Shown: in pieces, positions 43,586 to 52,952 of the stretch | Numbering within the stretch: the stretch's first letter is position 1 | Layout of the letters: every line of letters starts with the position of its first letter | Assembly (NCBI RefSeq): GCF_000613245.1 | Contig: NZ_HG964937.1 | Span: 391,689-455,688, forward strand | DNA length: 64,000 bases | Direction: 5' to 3' | Source of the DNA: Mycobacterium asiaticum DSM 44297 | GTDB taxonomy: Bacteria; Actinomycetota; Actinomycetes; Mycobacteriales; Mycobacteriaceae | Made by a program: the position numbers and the translations under genes | Notes under the pieces: generated by a model | What the model saw: the letters and a program-made list of their open reading frames with translations, nothing else | What the model was told of the DNA's origin: nothing | The model's database searches: none

Positions 43586-44407
43586 CTATGGCCGGCGGAT
43601 GTCCCGTGGTCGTGACATCGCCTGCGGCGACAACGCGTGGATGCGTTGTTCGGGCCGGCCGGACAGCACGTAGGTTTGCGTGTCCGCGAGGTGCCGGCCG
43701 GCGATGCGCCTGGCCCGGTCCACGTCGCCCTCGGCGATCGTCTCGGTCAGCTTGACGTGGGTATTCAGTGCGGCGCGTCGCTTGGCCAGCGACGGATAGG
43801 TGCCGCGCGCCGAGCTTTCGTCGGCCCACTGTCGCTCGTGGCTCGACCACAGGGTTTCCAGGCTGCCGACGACGGCGATGATGGTGTGGTTGCCGCAGCC
43901 GCGAACAATGAGATTGTGGAATTGGCGGCCGATTTCGGTGAATTGCCGTCCATCTTCGAGGTTCTCGGCCATGGCCTCGTTGACCTGTTTGAGCTCGGGC
44001 ACCAAGGTGTCGGCGCGGTCCGGTCGTTGAGCGGCCAGGGCGGCACAGGCCGGTTCAAGTTCCTGCAATGCCGCACCCAGGTCGCTGACGGCGACGTTCT
44101 CGCTCTGCAACACCAACCCGAGCATGTAGGCAGCGCTGGTCTTGGCCGGTGCGTGCACCACAGCGCCGCCGCGATTGCCCCGGCGCACCGACACCAGGCC
44201 TTCGGTCTCCAAGATCCGCAAGGCTTCGCGCAGCGACACCAGGCTCACCTTGAACTGGTCGACCAGCACTTCCTGGCGCGGCAACAGGTCACCGTCGGCC
44301 AGTTCGCCGTCGATGATCTGACGGCGCAGTTCGTCGGCTACGATTTCAGCGATCCTCGGCGCCGACAGCCGGCGCCGAGCGTCGGGTCCAATACCCAGGG
44401 CGGTCAT
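43586..44407 (-). CDS. GntR-family (FadR subfamily) regulator
   Basis: 273 residues. The N-terminal winged helix (RQIIDGELADGDLLPRQEVL and SLREALRILETEGLVSVRRG) is followed by an FCD-type effector domain of helices (FTEIGRQFHNLIVRGCGNH), where acyl-CoA or organic acids bind in this group. ATG 44407 has gaggaatcgg. It is divergent from the CoA-transferase, with a strong inverted repeat in between. It is the only regulator within the catabolic cluster and so the likely reader of the CTAAMWTAR sites. Confidence 0.9.
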   Translation of the reverse strand: MTALGIGPDARRRLSAPRIAEIVADELRRQIIDGELADGDLLPRQEVLVDQFKVSLVSLREALRILETEGLVSVRRGNRGGAVVHAPAKTSAAYMLGLVLQSENVAVSDLGAALQELEPACAALAAQRPDRADTLVPELKQVNEAMAENLEDGRQFTEIGRQFHNLIVRGCGNHTIIAVVGSLETLWSSHERQWADESSARGTYPSLAKRRAALNTHVKLTETIAEGDVDRARRIAGRHLADTQTYVLSGRPEQRIHALSPQAMSRPRDIRRP

Positions 44408-44473
44408 CCGATTCCTCGCAACCTACAGCAGGACAGAGCACACGGCCGCGGGCGCGCGAACTCGACTGGCTTA

Positions 44474-44502
44474 GCTATTTTAGCAGTAATGGTATAAATA
44501 GC
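44474..44502. promoter_or_regulatory. Candidate operator B with 7 bp inverted repeat
   Basis: GCTATTT (44474-44480) and AAATAGC (44496-44502) are perfect inverted arms with a 15 bp spacer. The left part alone, GCTA-TTT-TAGC, is also palindromic and equals CTAAAATAG on the other strand. It ends only 3 bp before the GTG of the CoA-transferase gene and 66 bp from the gntR start. Confidence 0.7.
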
Positions 44503-44505
44503 CGC

Positions 44506-46887
44506 GTGAGTGACGTGGCCGGTAGCCGGCCGACACCGCTCGAAGAACTCCGGGTCGTCGAGATCAGTGACCGCGTGGCCGGCAGCTATTGCGGCAAGTT
44601 GCTGGCCGACGCCGGCGCTGAGGTCCGCAAACTGGAACCGCCGCAAGGGGATCCCCTGCGCCGGTACTCGGCGACCTGTTCGCCGGTGGAGGGGCCCGCC
44701 TCGCCGTTGTTCTGCTACCTCAACGCCGGCAAGCGCAGCCTGAGCCTGCCGCCGGAGGACGAGCGCTACCACGCCGAACTCGCCGCCGCGGACGTCATCG
44801 TCGTGACCGGGAGCCGTGCGCACGCCACAGCGCTGGGTGTTGATCCGCAGCAGCTGCTGCAACAGTCCGCGCAGGCCGTCGTCGTCACTATTTCCGATTT
44901 CGGCTGGACCGGTCCGTACGCCGAACGGCCCGCCACCGAGTTCACCCTCCAGGCCTGGTCCGGTTGCACCGGCTTCCGCGGCGACCCTGCCGGACCGCCC
45001 ATTTCGATCGGTGGTGACCTCGGCGAGTACATGGGCGGGGTATATGCCGCCTTCGGTGCCCTGGCGGTGCGCCGCCGCGTCGAGCGGGGCGGACGGGGAG
45101 AGCATCTGGATTTGTCCATGCTCGAGGCCATCACGGCGATGCAAAGCAGCGAGTGGCTGCATTCGCAGCTGCTGCAAGTCCCGCCGGTGCGCCGCACCCT
45201 GGAAGTGCCCTCGATCATCGGAGCCAAGGACGGCTATGTCGGCATCACGATGGTCACCGGGCAGCAGTGGCTGGACTTCGCAGCCATGGTCGAATGTCCG
45301 CAGTTCGAAGACATCCCGCAGCTGCGCTTTCAGATTGGCCGTTGGGAGTACCGCGACTTCATCTACGAATCGATCGGTCCCTGGATGGCCGAACGCACCG
45401 TCGCCGAGATCGTCGAGCTGGGGCAGCTGTTCCGGTTGCCGATCGCCCCGCTCGGCAACGGCGCCACCGTCCGGGACATGGAGTACATGACCGAACGCGG
45501 GGTGTTCATCGCCAACCCGGCCGGTTTTCACCAGCCGCGACCGCCGTGGCTGATGACGCGGTGTGCTCCTTCGGCGGTAGGACAGACACCCGATATCGGC
45601 GCGGACAACAACGAACCAGTCTGGACGGCAAGGGAATTCAGTCCTGGCTCGGCGGTCGCCGGGTTGCCGCTGGAGGGTGTGCGAATCGTCGACCTGACCG
45701 CGTTCTGGGCCGGCCCGGCGGCCACGCATCTGCTGGCCGCGTTCGGTGCCGACGTGATCAAGGTGGAGTCGATCCAGCGTCCCGACGGCATCCGCTACTC
45801 GGGTGGTATGCGCACCGATGTGGACGACTGGTGGGAGTACGGCTGGGTTTTTCACGCCATGAACACCAACAAGCGTTCCGTCACACTGGATCTGGGGTCC
45901 GAGCAGGGGCGCGGACTGTTCCGGACCCTGGTCGCCGGTGCAGATGTGGTGATCGAGAACTTCTCCCCGCGGGTGATGGATCACTTCGGCCTCACCGCCG
46001 ATGTGCTGTTGCGGATCAACCCGAATTTGGTCGTCGTCCGGATGCCGGCATTCGGTTTGGACGGGCCTTGGCGGGAACGGGTCGGGTTCGCGCCCACCAT
46101 GGAACAGATCGGCGGCCTGACGTGGGTGACGGGCTTGCCCGAAGCGCCGCCGGTCACCCCGCGCGGCGCCTGTGATCCGCTGGCCGGCGTGCACGCCGCG
46201 TTCGCGGTAACGGCCGCCCTGAATTTTGCGGAGCGCACCGGCACCGGTCAGCAAGTGGAACTGCCGATGCTCGAAACCGTGCTGAACACCACCGCAATCC
46301 AGCCCATCGAAGCCGAGGTGTACGGCAAAACGCTGGAGCGCCGCGGCAATCGGGGCCACGGCGGAGCCCTGCAGAACATCTACCGCTGCGCCGGCGCGGA
46401 CGACTGGATCGCGGTCAGCATCTGCGATGACCGGCAGTGGTCGGCGCTGGTCGAACTGGTCGGTCTAGCCGCGTTGGCGGGCGCAGATCTGTCCACGAGC
46501 GCCGGGCGGCAGCGACGCGCCGACGAGATCGACCGGCGACTACAGGACTGGTTCGCCGGCCAACCGCTTGATGGCACGGTGGAGCGGTTGGCGCAGGCAG
46601 GCGTGCCCGCCGCCCCCGTCGTATCACCGTCGCTGGTCACCGAGAATCTGCAACTTCGGGCGCGCGGTTTCCTCGAGACCCTGCACCATCCCCGCACCGG
46701 CACCGGCCGGTATCCGACCCCACCGTTCGCGCTGCTCGACGGCCAGCGGGAATGGCTGCGGCGGCCCCCGCCGACGCTGGGGGAGCACAATGAAGACGTA
46801 CTGTGCGATCAGTGCGGACTGACCGAGGAAGAACTCGCGCGCCTCGCCGCCGGCGGGGTGATCGGGACCCGGCCAGTGGGTCTCTAG
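44506..46887 (+). CDS. Family III CoA-transferase, two fused domains (793 aa)
   Basis: Two CaiB/BaiF-type domains in tandem. The first starts with LRVVEISDRVAGSYCGKLLA (residue about 10), the second with VRIVDLTAFWAGPAATHLLA (about 390). Usual members have about 400 residues, so this is a double-length fusion. It transfers CoA between an acyl-CoA and a free acid without ATP. The GTG start lies immediately after operator B, with little room for a leader. It begins the plus-strand run to 51379. Confidence 0.9.
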   Translation: MSDVAGSRPTPLEELRVVEISDRVAGSYCGKLLADAGAEVRKLEPPQGDPLRRYSATCSPVEGPASPLFCYLNAGKRSLSLPPEDERYHAELAAADVIVVTGSRAHATALGVDPQQLLQQSAQAVVVTISDFGWTGPYAERPATEFTLQAWSGCTGFRGDPAGPPISIGGDLGEYMGGVYAAFGALAVRRRVERGGRGEHLDLSMLEAITAMQSSEWLHSQLLQVPPVRRTLEVPSIIGAKDGYVGITMVTGQQWLDFAAMVECPQFEDIPQLRFQIGRWEYRDFIYESIGPWMAERTVAEIVELGQLFRLPIAPLGNGATVRDMEYMTERGVFIANPAGFHQPRPPWLMTRCAPSAVGQTPDIGADNNEPVWTAREFSPGSAVAGLPLEGVRIVDLTAFWAGPAATHLLAAFGADVIKVESIQRPDGIRYSGGMRTDVDDWWEYGWVFHAMNTNKRSVTLDLGSEQGRGLFRTLVAGADVVIENFSPRVMDHFGLTADVLLRINPNLVVVRMPAFGLDGPWRERVGFAPTMEQIGGLTWVTGLPEAPPVTPRGACDPLAGVHAAFAVTAALNFAERTGTGQQVELPMLETVLNTTAIQPIEAEVYGKTLERRGNRGHGGALQNIYRCAGADDWIAVSICDDRQWSALVELVGLAALAGADLSTSAGRQRRADEIDRRLQDWFAGQPLDGTVERLAQAGVPAAPVVSPSLVTENLQLRARGFLETLHHPRTGTGRYPTPPFALLDGQREWLRRPPPTLGEHNEDVLCDQCGLTEEELARLAAGGVIGTRPVGL

Positions 46888-46902
46888 GGAAAGGGGCAGC
46901 CC

Positions 46903-47094
46903 ATGCGGGTGATTGTCGACGCGGATATGTGTGAGGCCAATGGGTTCTGTGAATCCATCGCGCCGGACATCTTCGAGTTGGGTGATGAGGACGTCGTGCA
47001 GATCGCCGACGGGCCGGTGCCCCCGGACCGGGAGATCGACGTGCGCGCCGCGGTGGACCAATGCCCGCGGGCCGCGCTGCGTATTGTCGAGTAA
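46903..47094 (+). CDS. 3Fe-4S ferredoxin
   Basis: A 63-residue ferredoxin with C10, C16 (CEANGFC) and C54 (QCPRAA) as ligands of a 3Fe-4S cluster. The residue after CEA is Asn, as in mycobacterial P450- and oxygenase-linked ferredoxins. ATG 46903 follows gggaaaggggcagcc. It lies 15 bp after the CoA-transferase and 178 bp before the Rieske oxygenase, the likely electron acceptor. Confidence 0.92.
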   Translation: MRVIVDADMCEANGFCESIAPDIFELGDEDVVQIADGPVPPDREIDVRAAVDQCPRAALRIVE

Positions 47095-47181
47095 CGCGCG
47101 AGAACTGAGATGGCGCAATGCCATTGGCCCCGAAGCTCGGTCGGGCGCCGAATGGCCTGAGCGTCCACATTGACGTTCAAT

Positions 47182-47203
47182 GTCTAAAATAGTAAAAATA
47201 GAC
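47182..47203. promoter_or_regulatory. Candidate operator C
   Basis: GTCTA (47182-47186) and TAGAC (47199-47203) are inverted arms around an AT-rich core. The 5' half reads CTAAAATAG (47184-47192), identical to the reverse strand of operator B. It lies 70 bp upstream of the preferred Rieske start. Confidence 0.65.
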
Positions 47204-47272
47204 GCAGTCGTCGAACCGCGGCTGCGCGGGCGGCCTCGTCGCCGCGCGGCCGCGTGGGAAAACGGAGAACTC

Positions 47273-48388
47273 GTGACGCAAACTGCACCAGACGCCACAG
47301 CGGACCCGTCCGAGCGGGAGTTCGGGTCCTCGGGCATTGCGCTGTCCACCTACCGCTTCCCGACGGGCTGGTTCATCGTCGGCTTCGCCTCCGATCTGGT
47401 CGCCGGTCAGGTCAAGCGCGTGCACTACTTCGGCGAGGAGTTGGTGCTGTTCCGCACCGCCACCGGCAAGGTGCACGTCCTGGACGCTTATTGTCAGCAC
47501 CTCGGCGCCAACATGGGCGTCGGTGGCACCGTCGAGGGCGAACACATCGTCTGTCCCTGGCACGGTTGGCAGTGGCGCGGCGATGGCACCAACGCGCTGA
47601 TTCCGTACAGCAAGATCGGCTGCAAGAACAACGTCCGCGTGCGCACGTACCCTGTCACCGAGTGGTACGGCTTCATCCTGGTTTGGCACGAGCGCCACGG
47701 CCGCGCACCGTACTGGCAGCCGCCTGTGCTCCCCGAACTGGAAACCAACGAGTACTACCCATTGCACCCACACACGCGGATGGTCAACCGCGTCAAGGTG
47801 CACGCGCAGATGATTATTGAAAACGCCGCCGACCCCTACCACGTCCAGTACGTGCACAAGGCCGCCAACCCGGCCAACACGGCATCGTTCGAGGTCTCGG
47901 GATATCACCTGCACGCCACGGTCAACGCGCATTTCGGGGGTGGCCGCGCCAAGACCTGGCTGACGCCCAACGGCCCGGTCGACGCCAAGATCATCTACGA
48001 CAACTACTCGTTGGGGCTCGGCATCGTGCGCTTTCCCAGCGACCTGGTAGCCACCGTCCAGGTCACCGGCCAGACACCGGTAGACGAGGACTACACCGAC
48101 TACTTCTACACCCAGGCCTCCATTCGTGAGCCCGGTGACGACGGTGATGCGCCTACGGGCCGCGCGGCCAAATTCCTGGCGCTGCAACAGGAAGTCATCA
48201 AACAGGACTTCTTCACCTGGGAGAACATGAAGTATTTGGAGAAGCCCAACCTGGCGCCGGAAGAGGCGCACGACTATGCGGCACTGCGCCGCTGGGCGCA
48301 CCGCTTCTACCCCGGTACCCAACCGTCGCCCGACGATTTCGGCTACACCGCCGACGGCGAGCCGGACCCGGCGGCCGCACCGGCCTGA
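47273..48388 (+). CDS. Rieske oxygenase, KshA-like (371 aa)
   Basis: Terminal oxygenase with Rieske 2Fe-2S ligands C74/H76 and C94/H97 (YCQHLGAN and CPWHGWQW) and mononuclear iron ligands D187, H190, H195 (DPYHVQYVH). The block WRGDGTNALIPYSKIG resembles KshA, the steroid 9-alpha-hydroxylase. GTG 47273 is preferred for its ribosome binding site (acggagaactc). The ATG at 47180 would place operator C inside the coding region and adds 31 basic residues unlike the family. Stop overlaps the next ATG. Confidence 0.88.
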   Translation: MTQTAPDATADPSEREFGSSGIALSTYRFPTGWFIVGFASDLVAGQVKRVHYFGEELVLFRTATGKVHVLDAYCQHLGANMGVGGTVEGEHIVCPWHGWQWRGDGTNALIPYSKIGCKNNVRVRTYPVTEWYGFILVWHERHGRAPYWQPPVLPELETNEYYPLHPHTRMVNRVKVHAQMIIENAADPYHVQYVHKAANPANTASFEVSGYHLHATVNAHFGGGRAKTWLTPNGPVDAKIIYDNYSLGLGIVRFPSDLVATVQVTGQTPVDEDYTDYFYTQASIREPGDDGDAPTGRAAKFLALQQEVIKQDFFTWENMKYLEKPNLAPEEAHDYAALRRWAHRFYPGTQPSPDDFGYTADGEPDPAAAPA

Positions 48389-49965
48389 TGGGACCTCCGG
48401 CGCCCGCCGACTTCGGTGTCGACCGGTTCACCGTGCCAGCCGTGCTCGATCGCCGCGCCGAACAATATCCCGATCGGGTCATGATGTCGGTGGCAGGTAG
48501 TGACATCACCTTCGCGCAGCTGCGGCAGCGATCCCGCGCCGCGGCAAAACTGTTGGCGGACCATGGAATCGGTCCTGGCGATGGTGTGGCCCTGTTCACC
48601 GCGACATGTCCGGAATGGGTCTACTTTTGGCTCGGTGCGGCATATGTCGGCGCGGTGAGCGCCGCGGTCAACGCCGCCAACAAGGGTGACTTCCTGCTGC
48701 ACAACCTGCGGTTGTCGCGAGCCAAGCTGATTCTCACCGACTCGGCTCGGCGGCAGCGGGTGGACGAGATCGCCGGACATCTCGACCGCGACACCCAGAT
48801 TGTAGTGATTGATCAGGCACTCGCCGCTGCGCTGGACGACGGCGGTGCGACAGGCGACAACCCCGCGGCATCGGACGATCTCGGCGCGCTGTTCTTTACC
48901 TCGGGCACCACGGGTCCGTCGAAAGCAGTTGCCACATCCTGGAATTACCTCTTCACGGTGGCCGCTACCGCCGCCCAGGCGTGGCAGTTCAGCGCGGGGG
49001 AGGTGCTGTGGACCGCGATGCCGCTGTTTCATTTGAGCGCGGCACCCAGCGTGCTTGCACCACTGCTGGTCGGCGGAACCACCGCGTTGGCAGCCGGCTT
49101 TCATCCACGCGAGGTGTGGGAGGAGGTGCGCACCCGCGGTGCGGTGGGGTTCGTGGGCGCGGGTGCGATGGTCACCATGTTGCTGAGCCTGCCGCCGGAT
49201 CCGCGTGACGCGCAGTTGCCGTTGCGGTTCATCTCCGCGGCACCGATCGACGCGAACTCCTACCGCGCGATCGAGCAGCGCTACGGCTGTCGCATCGTGA
49301 CCATGTACGGCATGACCGAAGCCTTTCCGCTCGCAGTCAAAAATGTTGCCGACGAGGGGGTTCCGGGAACGTCTGGCCGGCTCAATCCGAATTTCGAGGT
49401 GCGCATCGTCGATGACGCCGGTGTAGCGGTGCCCGCCGGGTCCGTCGGCGAGATCACCTGCCGACCGCTGTTCCCTGGTGTCATGAGCCAGGGATATGTG
49501 CATCCCGACTGGCATCCCGCACTTCAAGTGGACCCGCATCCGGAGTGGTTCCACACCGGCGACCTGGGCAAGCTCGATGCGGGGCACAACCTGACATACG
49601 TGGACCGGGTCAAGGACTCGCTGCGCCGCCGCGGCGAGAACGTGTCATCGGTGGAAGTCGAAACCGTGGTGATGAGTCACCCGGCGGTTCAGGAGGCCGC
49701 CGCGGTCGCGGTACCCAGCGATCTCGGCGAGGACGACATCCTGGTCGCCGTGACGGTGCGCCCCGGTGCCGCACTCGATTACGCGGACCTGCTGGACTTC
49801 TGCGCCGCCCGCATGCCGTACTTCTGCGTCCCCCGATTCGTCGATACCGTCGATGAACTTCCCAAGAACGTCATCGGCCGGATACGTAAGGACGTGTTGC
49901 GGGCCCGTGGCGTGAGCGCGAGCGCATGGGATCGTGAAACCCACGGATACATTGTGAGCCGGTGA
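48388..49965 (+). CDS. AMP-forming acyl-CoA ligase, 525 aa
   Basis: A second ANL enzyme: FFTSGTTGPSKAV (P-loop), TMYGMTEAFPL, HTGDLGKLDAGHNLTYVDRV and the C-terminal catalytic lysine region NVIGRIRKDVLR. It is only distantly like the ligase at 36186, so it should use another acid. ATG 48388 overlaps the Rieske stop (TGATG), which links it to the hydroxylated product. Confidence 0.92.
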   Translation: MGPPAPADFGVDRFTVPAVLDRRAEQYPDRVMMSVAGSDITFAQLRQRSRAAAKLLADHGIGPGDGVALFTATCPEWVYFWLGAAYVGAVSAAVNAANKGDFLLHNLRLSRAKLILTDSARRQRVDEIAGHLDRDTQIVVIDQALAAALDDGGATGDNPAASDDLGALFFTSGTTGPSKAVATSWNYLFTVAATAAQAWQFSAGEVLWTAMPLFHLSAAPSVLAPLLVGGTTALAAGFHPREVWEEVRTRGAVGFVGAGAMVTMLLSLPPDPRDAQLPLRFISAAPIDANSYRAIEQRYGCRIVTMYGMTEAFPLAVKNVADEGVPGTSGRLNPNFEVRIVDDAGVAVPAGSVGEITCRPLFPGVMSQGYVHPDWHPALQVDPHPEWFHTGDLGKLDAGHNLTYVDRVKDSLRRRGENVSSVEVETVVMSHPAVQEAAAVAVPSDLGEDDILVAVTVRPGAALDYADLLDFCAARMPYFCVPRFVDTVDELPKNVIGRIRKDVLRARGVSASAWDRETHGYIVSR

Positions 49966-49986
49966 AAGGCAAGGTTGGAGACAACG

Positions 49987-50409
49987 ATGACGATGACCTA
50001 TCAGGAACAGCAGATGCTGCACGCCGCGACCGGCCGTGCGGGCATTCTGGATCTGACCGCGCGGCACAATCGGGCATACTCCGAGGGCAACCGGGACGAC
50101 TGGATCGCCACGTTCCGCCATTCGGGCGCCAGCTACGTCCGCGACGGTGAGCCCTTCACCGATCTGCGCGAGGCGTTCGACGGCGCCAGAGGGCGACGTC
50201 TGGTCACCGTGGACAACGAGATCCACGTCGACGGAGTCAACGCAACCCAGCATTGCGTGGCGATACTTTTCGCCGCAGCCGACGCTGACGTCAGCGCGCC
50301 GGTCACCGGCGTCTTCGCGGATCAGCTCATCTACGAGCGAGGCGGGTGGTACTTCACCTCACGCGAACTCGTGTGGGATTCCGTGTCGAGCCGCCATCTC
50401 GTCATGTGA
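49987..50409 (+). CDS. SnoaL/NTF2-like protein (140 aa)
   Basis: A cone-shaped alpha+beta fold of SnoaL type: LDLTARHNRAYSEGNRDDWI, GASYVRDGEPFTDLREAF, GVFADQLIYERGGWYFTSRE. Such proteins act as isomerases, dehydratases or hydroxylases of small ligands. ATG 49987 is fixed by ggagacaacg; TTG 49975 is in frame upstream. Within the plus-strand operon. Confidence 0.82.
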   Translation: MTMTYQEQQMLHAATGRAGILDLTARHNRAYSEGNRDDWIATFRHSGASYVRDGEPFTDLREAFDGARGRRLVTVDNEIHVDGVNATQHCVAILFAAADADVSAPVTGVFADQLIYERGGWYFTSRELVWDSVSSRHLVM

Positions 50410-50942
50410 TCGTGGACCAGAGCCTGAGTTACCAGCTGGCCGTGGGCACCTACGAGGACGCGCTGCGCATGGTCGGCGCGACGACCGAACCGCGGACGGC
50501 GGCGACCCCGATCAGCGGCGCACGCATCCAGCTGTTCGCGTCGTTGGTCCGCGACGGCAACCGCGCGTATTGGGACGCCGAGTTCGCCCGCGAACACTGG
50601 GGCGGACTGTTGGCACCCCCGGCGTTGTTGATGGGCTGGCTGATACCGCCCCCTTGGCAACCCGGCGGGCGCCCGCCTGCCGCGGCACTGGCGCTGCGGG
50701 TTCCGCTGCCGGGCACCACCTTCATCAACGCCGCCAACGATGTCGAATATCTGCACCCGATCGTCGAGGGTGACCGGCTCACCGCGGTCGAGGAACTGGT
50801 GTCGGTGTCACCGGAGAAACGCACCCGGCTGGGCATCGGTCACTTCGTCGAGACGCTTGAGACCTACCGCCGTCAAGACGGCGCCGTCGTCGCCCGATCG
50901 CGAAACACGTTGTTCCGCTTCACTCCCGGCGCGCCGTCGTGA
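50406..50942 (+). CDS. MaoC-type hot-dog hydratase subunit (178 aa)
   Basis: An FAS1-DH/MaoC N-terminal-like hot-dog: EFAREHWGGLLAPPALLMGW, NAANDVEYLHPIVEGDRLTA, and a YRRQDGAVVARSRNTLFRF final strand. Paired with the next hot-dog gene, it could form a heteromeric enoyl-CoA hydratase as ChsH1-ChsH2 do. GTG 50406 overlaps the previous stop (GTGA). The hydratase motif is incomplete here, so catalysis may reside in its partner. Confidence 0.8.
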   Translation: MIVDQSLSYQLAVGTYEDALRMVGATTEPRTAATPISGARIQLFASLVRDGNRAYWDAEFAREHWGGLLAPPALLMGWLIPPPWQPGGRPPAAALALRVPLPGTTFINAANDVEYLHPIVEGDRLTAVEELVSVSPEKRTRLGIGHFVETLETYRRQDGAVVARSRNTLFRFTPGAPS

Positions 50943-51379
50943 CCGAACCGGAATGGAACGCGTTGAGCGTTCCCGCCGACCTGCCCGAGGTCGTCGACGA
51001 GATCACCTACCAACGGGTGATCGAGAACGCCGGTGCCACCTGGGACTACTTTCCCGGTCATTTCGACCCGGATTACGCGCAGAGCCAAGGGAATCCCACG
51101 ATCTACGTCAACACCATGCATCTGGCCGGATTCGCCGACCGCATCGCCACCGACTGGGCAGGTCCGCGCAGCCGCGTGGTGCGGCGATCGATGCGATTGA
51201 CGGGGTCGATCTACGCCGGAGACACCATGATCGGCCGGGGCCGAATAGTGGCCAAGCGCTGTGACACCTCCGTGGACCCGCCACGATATCTGGTGGACCT
51301 GCGGATTGAGGTCCGCAACCAGCACGACGCGCTGTGCTGTCCGGTGGACATCACTTTGCAGCTGCCCCCTCCTCGTTGA
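50939..51379 (+). CDS. MaoC-type hot-dog hydratase subunit (146 aa)
   Basis: A hot-dog protein with WDYFPGHFDPDYAQSQGNPT, containing D and H in the substrate pocket region. INTMH-like VNTMHLAGFADRIATDW and a terminal RIEVRNQHDALCCPVDITL follow. Likely enoyl-CoA hydratase partner of the preceding gene. GTG 50939 overlaps by 4 bp. It overlaps the convergent aldehyde dehydrogenase gene by 29 bp. Confidence 0.82.
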   Translation: MTEPEWNALSVPADLPEVVDEITYQRVIENAGATWDYFPGHFDPDYAQSQGNPTIYVNTMHLAGFADRIATDWAGPRSRVVRRSMRLTGSIYAGDTMIGRGRIVAKRCDTSVDPPRYLVDLRIEVRNQHDALCCPVDITLQLPPPR

Positions 51380-52835
51380 GCGGCGGCAGTTTCCCGTTGC
51401 ACGCCACGGATTGCAGTTCCACGTACTCGTCAAGCCCTTCGGGGCCGAACTCACGCCCGATCCCGGAGTGCTTGAACCCTCCGAACGGAGTGCTGATGTC
51501 GAGCATGTACATGTTGATGCCGTAGGTGCCGGTCCGCACCCGCGCCGCGATTTCGAGGCCATGCGCGGTGTCGGCGGTCCACACCGAACCGGCCAGACCG
51601 TAGTCGCTGTCATTGGCGATGCGGACCGCGTCGTCTTCGTCGGTGTAGGTGAGCACCGTCAACACGGGACCGAAGATCTCCTCGCGGGCGATGCGCATGC
51701 CGTTGTCAGCATCGGTGAACAGGGTGGGGCGCACGTACCAACCGTGCGGTGCGGGGCTGTCGGCGCCGCCGACGACGATCCGGGCGCCCTGTTGCTGGCC
51801 GGATCGGATGTAGTCCTGCACCCGCTGCTGTTGACGTTGCGCGACAAGGGGTCCGACGTCGGTCTTGTCATCGGTGGGGTCACCGACGGTCAACGTCGAC
51901 ATCATGCCGGCCAGCGCGTCGACGAGTTCGTCGTGCCGGCGCCGGCTGATGAGAATGCGCGTCTGGGCGACGCAGGCCTGACCGTTGTTCATCAACCCGG
52001 CTGTCTTCAATCCGCTTACCGTTTTAGTGATGTCGGCATCATCGAGGACGATCGCCGCCGACTTGCCCCCGAGTTCCAGGCTCACCCGTTTGAGTTGTTC
52101 GCCGCACAGGGCGGCGATGCGCCGGCCGGTGGCACTGGAACCGGTAAAGGCGATCTTGTCCACGCCGGGATGCCGCACCAGCGCCTCGCCCACCTCGGGT
52201 CCGCCGGTGATCACCGAAACGACACCCTCAGGCAGCTGAGCCTGCTCGATCATCTCGGCCAACCACAAAGCGTCCAAAGGTGTCTCGGGTGCCGGCTTGA
52301 TGATCACCGGGCAGCCGGCGAGCAGGGCCGGGATCAGCTTGGGCATGATCAGACACTGCGGCACGTTCCACGGCACGATCGCCCCGACCACGCCTACCGG
52401 TGCGCGGCGCAGGTGCGCTTCACCGAGCACACCGCGGCGGCGCTCCACCCAAGGGAAGTCGCGCGCGGTGGCCAGCGCCAGATGAATCATCGAGGCGGCA
52501 CCGGCTGCCTGCCCGAGCCGGCTGAAGCTGCGGGGTGAGCCCATCTGTGCGGTGATTAGGTCGGCCATCTCGTCGATGTGTTGCCCATAGACCGCTGCCA
52601 ACGCTTCGACTTTGCGGATTCGCTCCTGGGGGGCGAGTCGGGGCCAGGGTCCGTTGTCGAACGCATGCCGGGCGGCGAGCACGGCAGCGTCGACATCGGC
52701 CGGACCGGCGGACGGCACGTGCGCGATCGGTTGCTCCGAGTGCGGCGAGATGACCGAGATCCGCTTGGATGTGGACGGTTGACGCCACCGCCCCCCGATG
52801 AAAAGTTGGTCGTAGGAGCGGGGATTCGCCGTCAT
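51351..52835 (-). CDS. NAD(P)-dependent aldehyde dehydrogenase
   Basis: A 494-residue ALDH. Catalytic C288 (NNGQACVAQTR), general base E254 (VSLELGGKSA), oxyanion N157 (PWNVPQ) and cofactor loop FTGSSATGRRIAA are all present. It oxidises an aldehyde to its acid. ATG 52835 is adopted with a gaggtgg; longer in-frame extensions upstream look like noise. It is monocistronic and divergent from the AttH-like gene with operator D in between. Confidence 0.93.
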   Translation of the reverse strand: MTANPRSYDQLFIGGRWRQPSTSKRISVISPHSEQPIAHVPSAGPADVDAAVLAARHAFDNGPWPRLAPQERIRKVEALAAVYGQHIDEMADLITAQMGSPRSFSRLGQAAGAASMIHLALATARDFPWVERRRGVLGEAHLRRAPVGVVGAIVPWNVPQCLIMPKLIPALLAGCPVIIKPAPETPLDALWLAEMIEQAQLPEGVVSVITGGPEVGEALVRHPGVDKIAFTGSSATGRRIAALCGEQLKRVSLELGGKSAAIVLDDADITKTVSGLKTAGLMNNGQACVAQTRILISRRRHDELVDALAGMMSTLTVGDPTDDKTDVGPLVAQRQQQRVQDYIRSGQQQGARIVVGGADSPAPHGWYVRPTLFTDADNGMRIAREEIFGPVLTVLTYTDEDDAVRIANDSDYGLAGSVWTADTAHGLEIAARVRTGTYGINMYMLDISTPFGGFKHSGIGREFGPEGLDEYVELQSVACNGKLPPLNEEGAAAK

Positions 52836-52880
52836 CACGGACACCACCTCAGGGCAGGAGACGCCTAAGTTCGCTATTGA

Positions 52881-52893
52881 TGCTAACATAGCA
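52881..52893. promoter_or_regulatory. Candidate operator D
   Basis: A perfect inverted repeat, TGCTA-ACA-TAGCA, in the 117 bp gap between the divergent aldehyde dehydrogenase and AttH-like genes. On the top strand it contains CTAACATAG, the same 9-mer family as operators A, B, C and E. Confidence 0.7.
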
Positions 52894-52952
52894 AAAAAGC
52901 GGATTTTCGCTGTGACAAGCCGGACGACATTCCCCCTGAGGCGAGGCATCAC

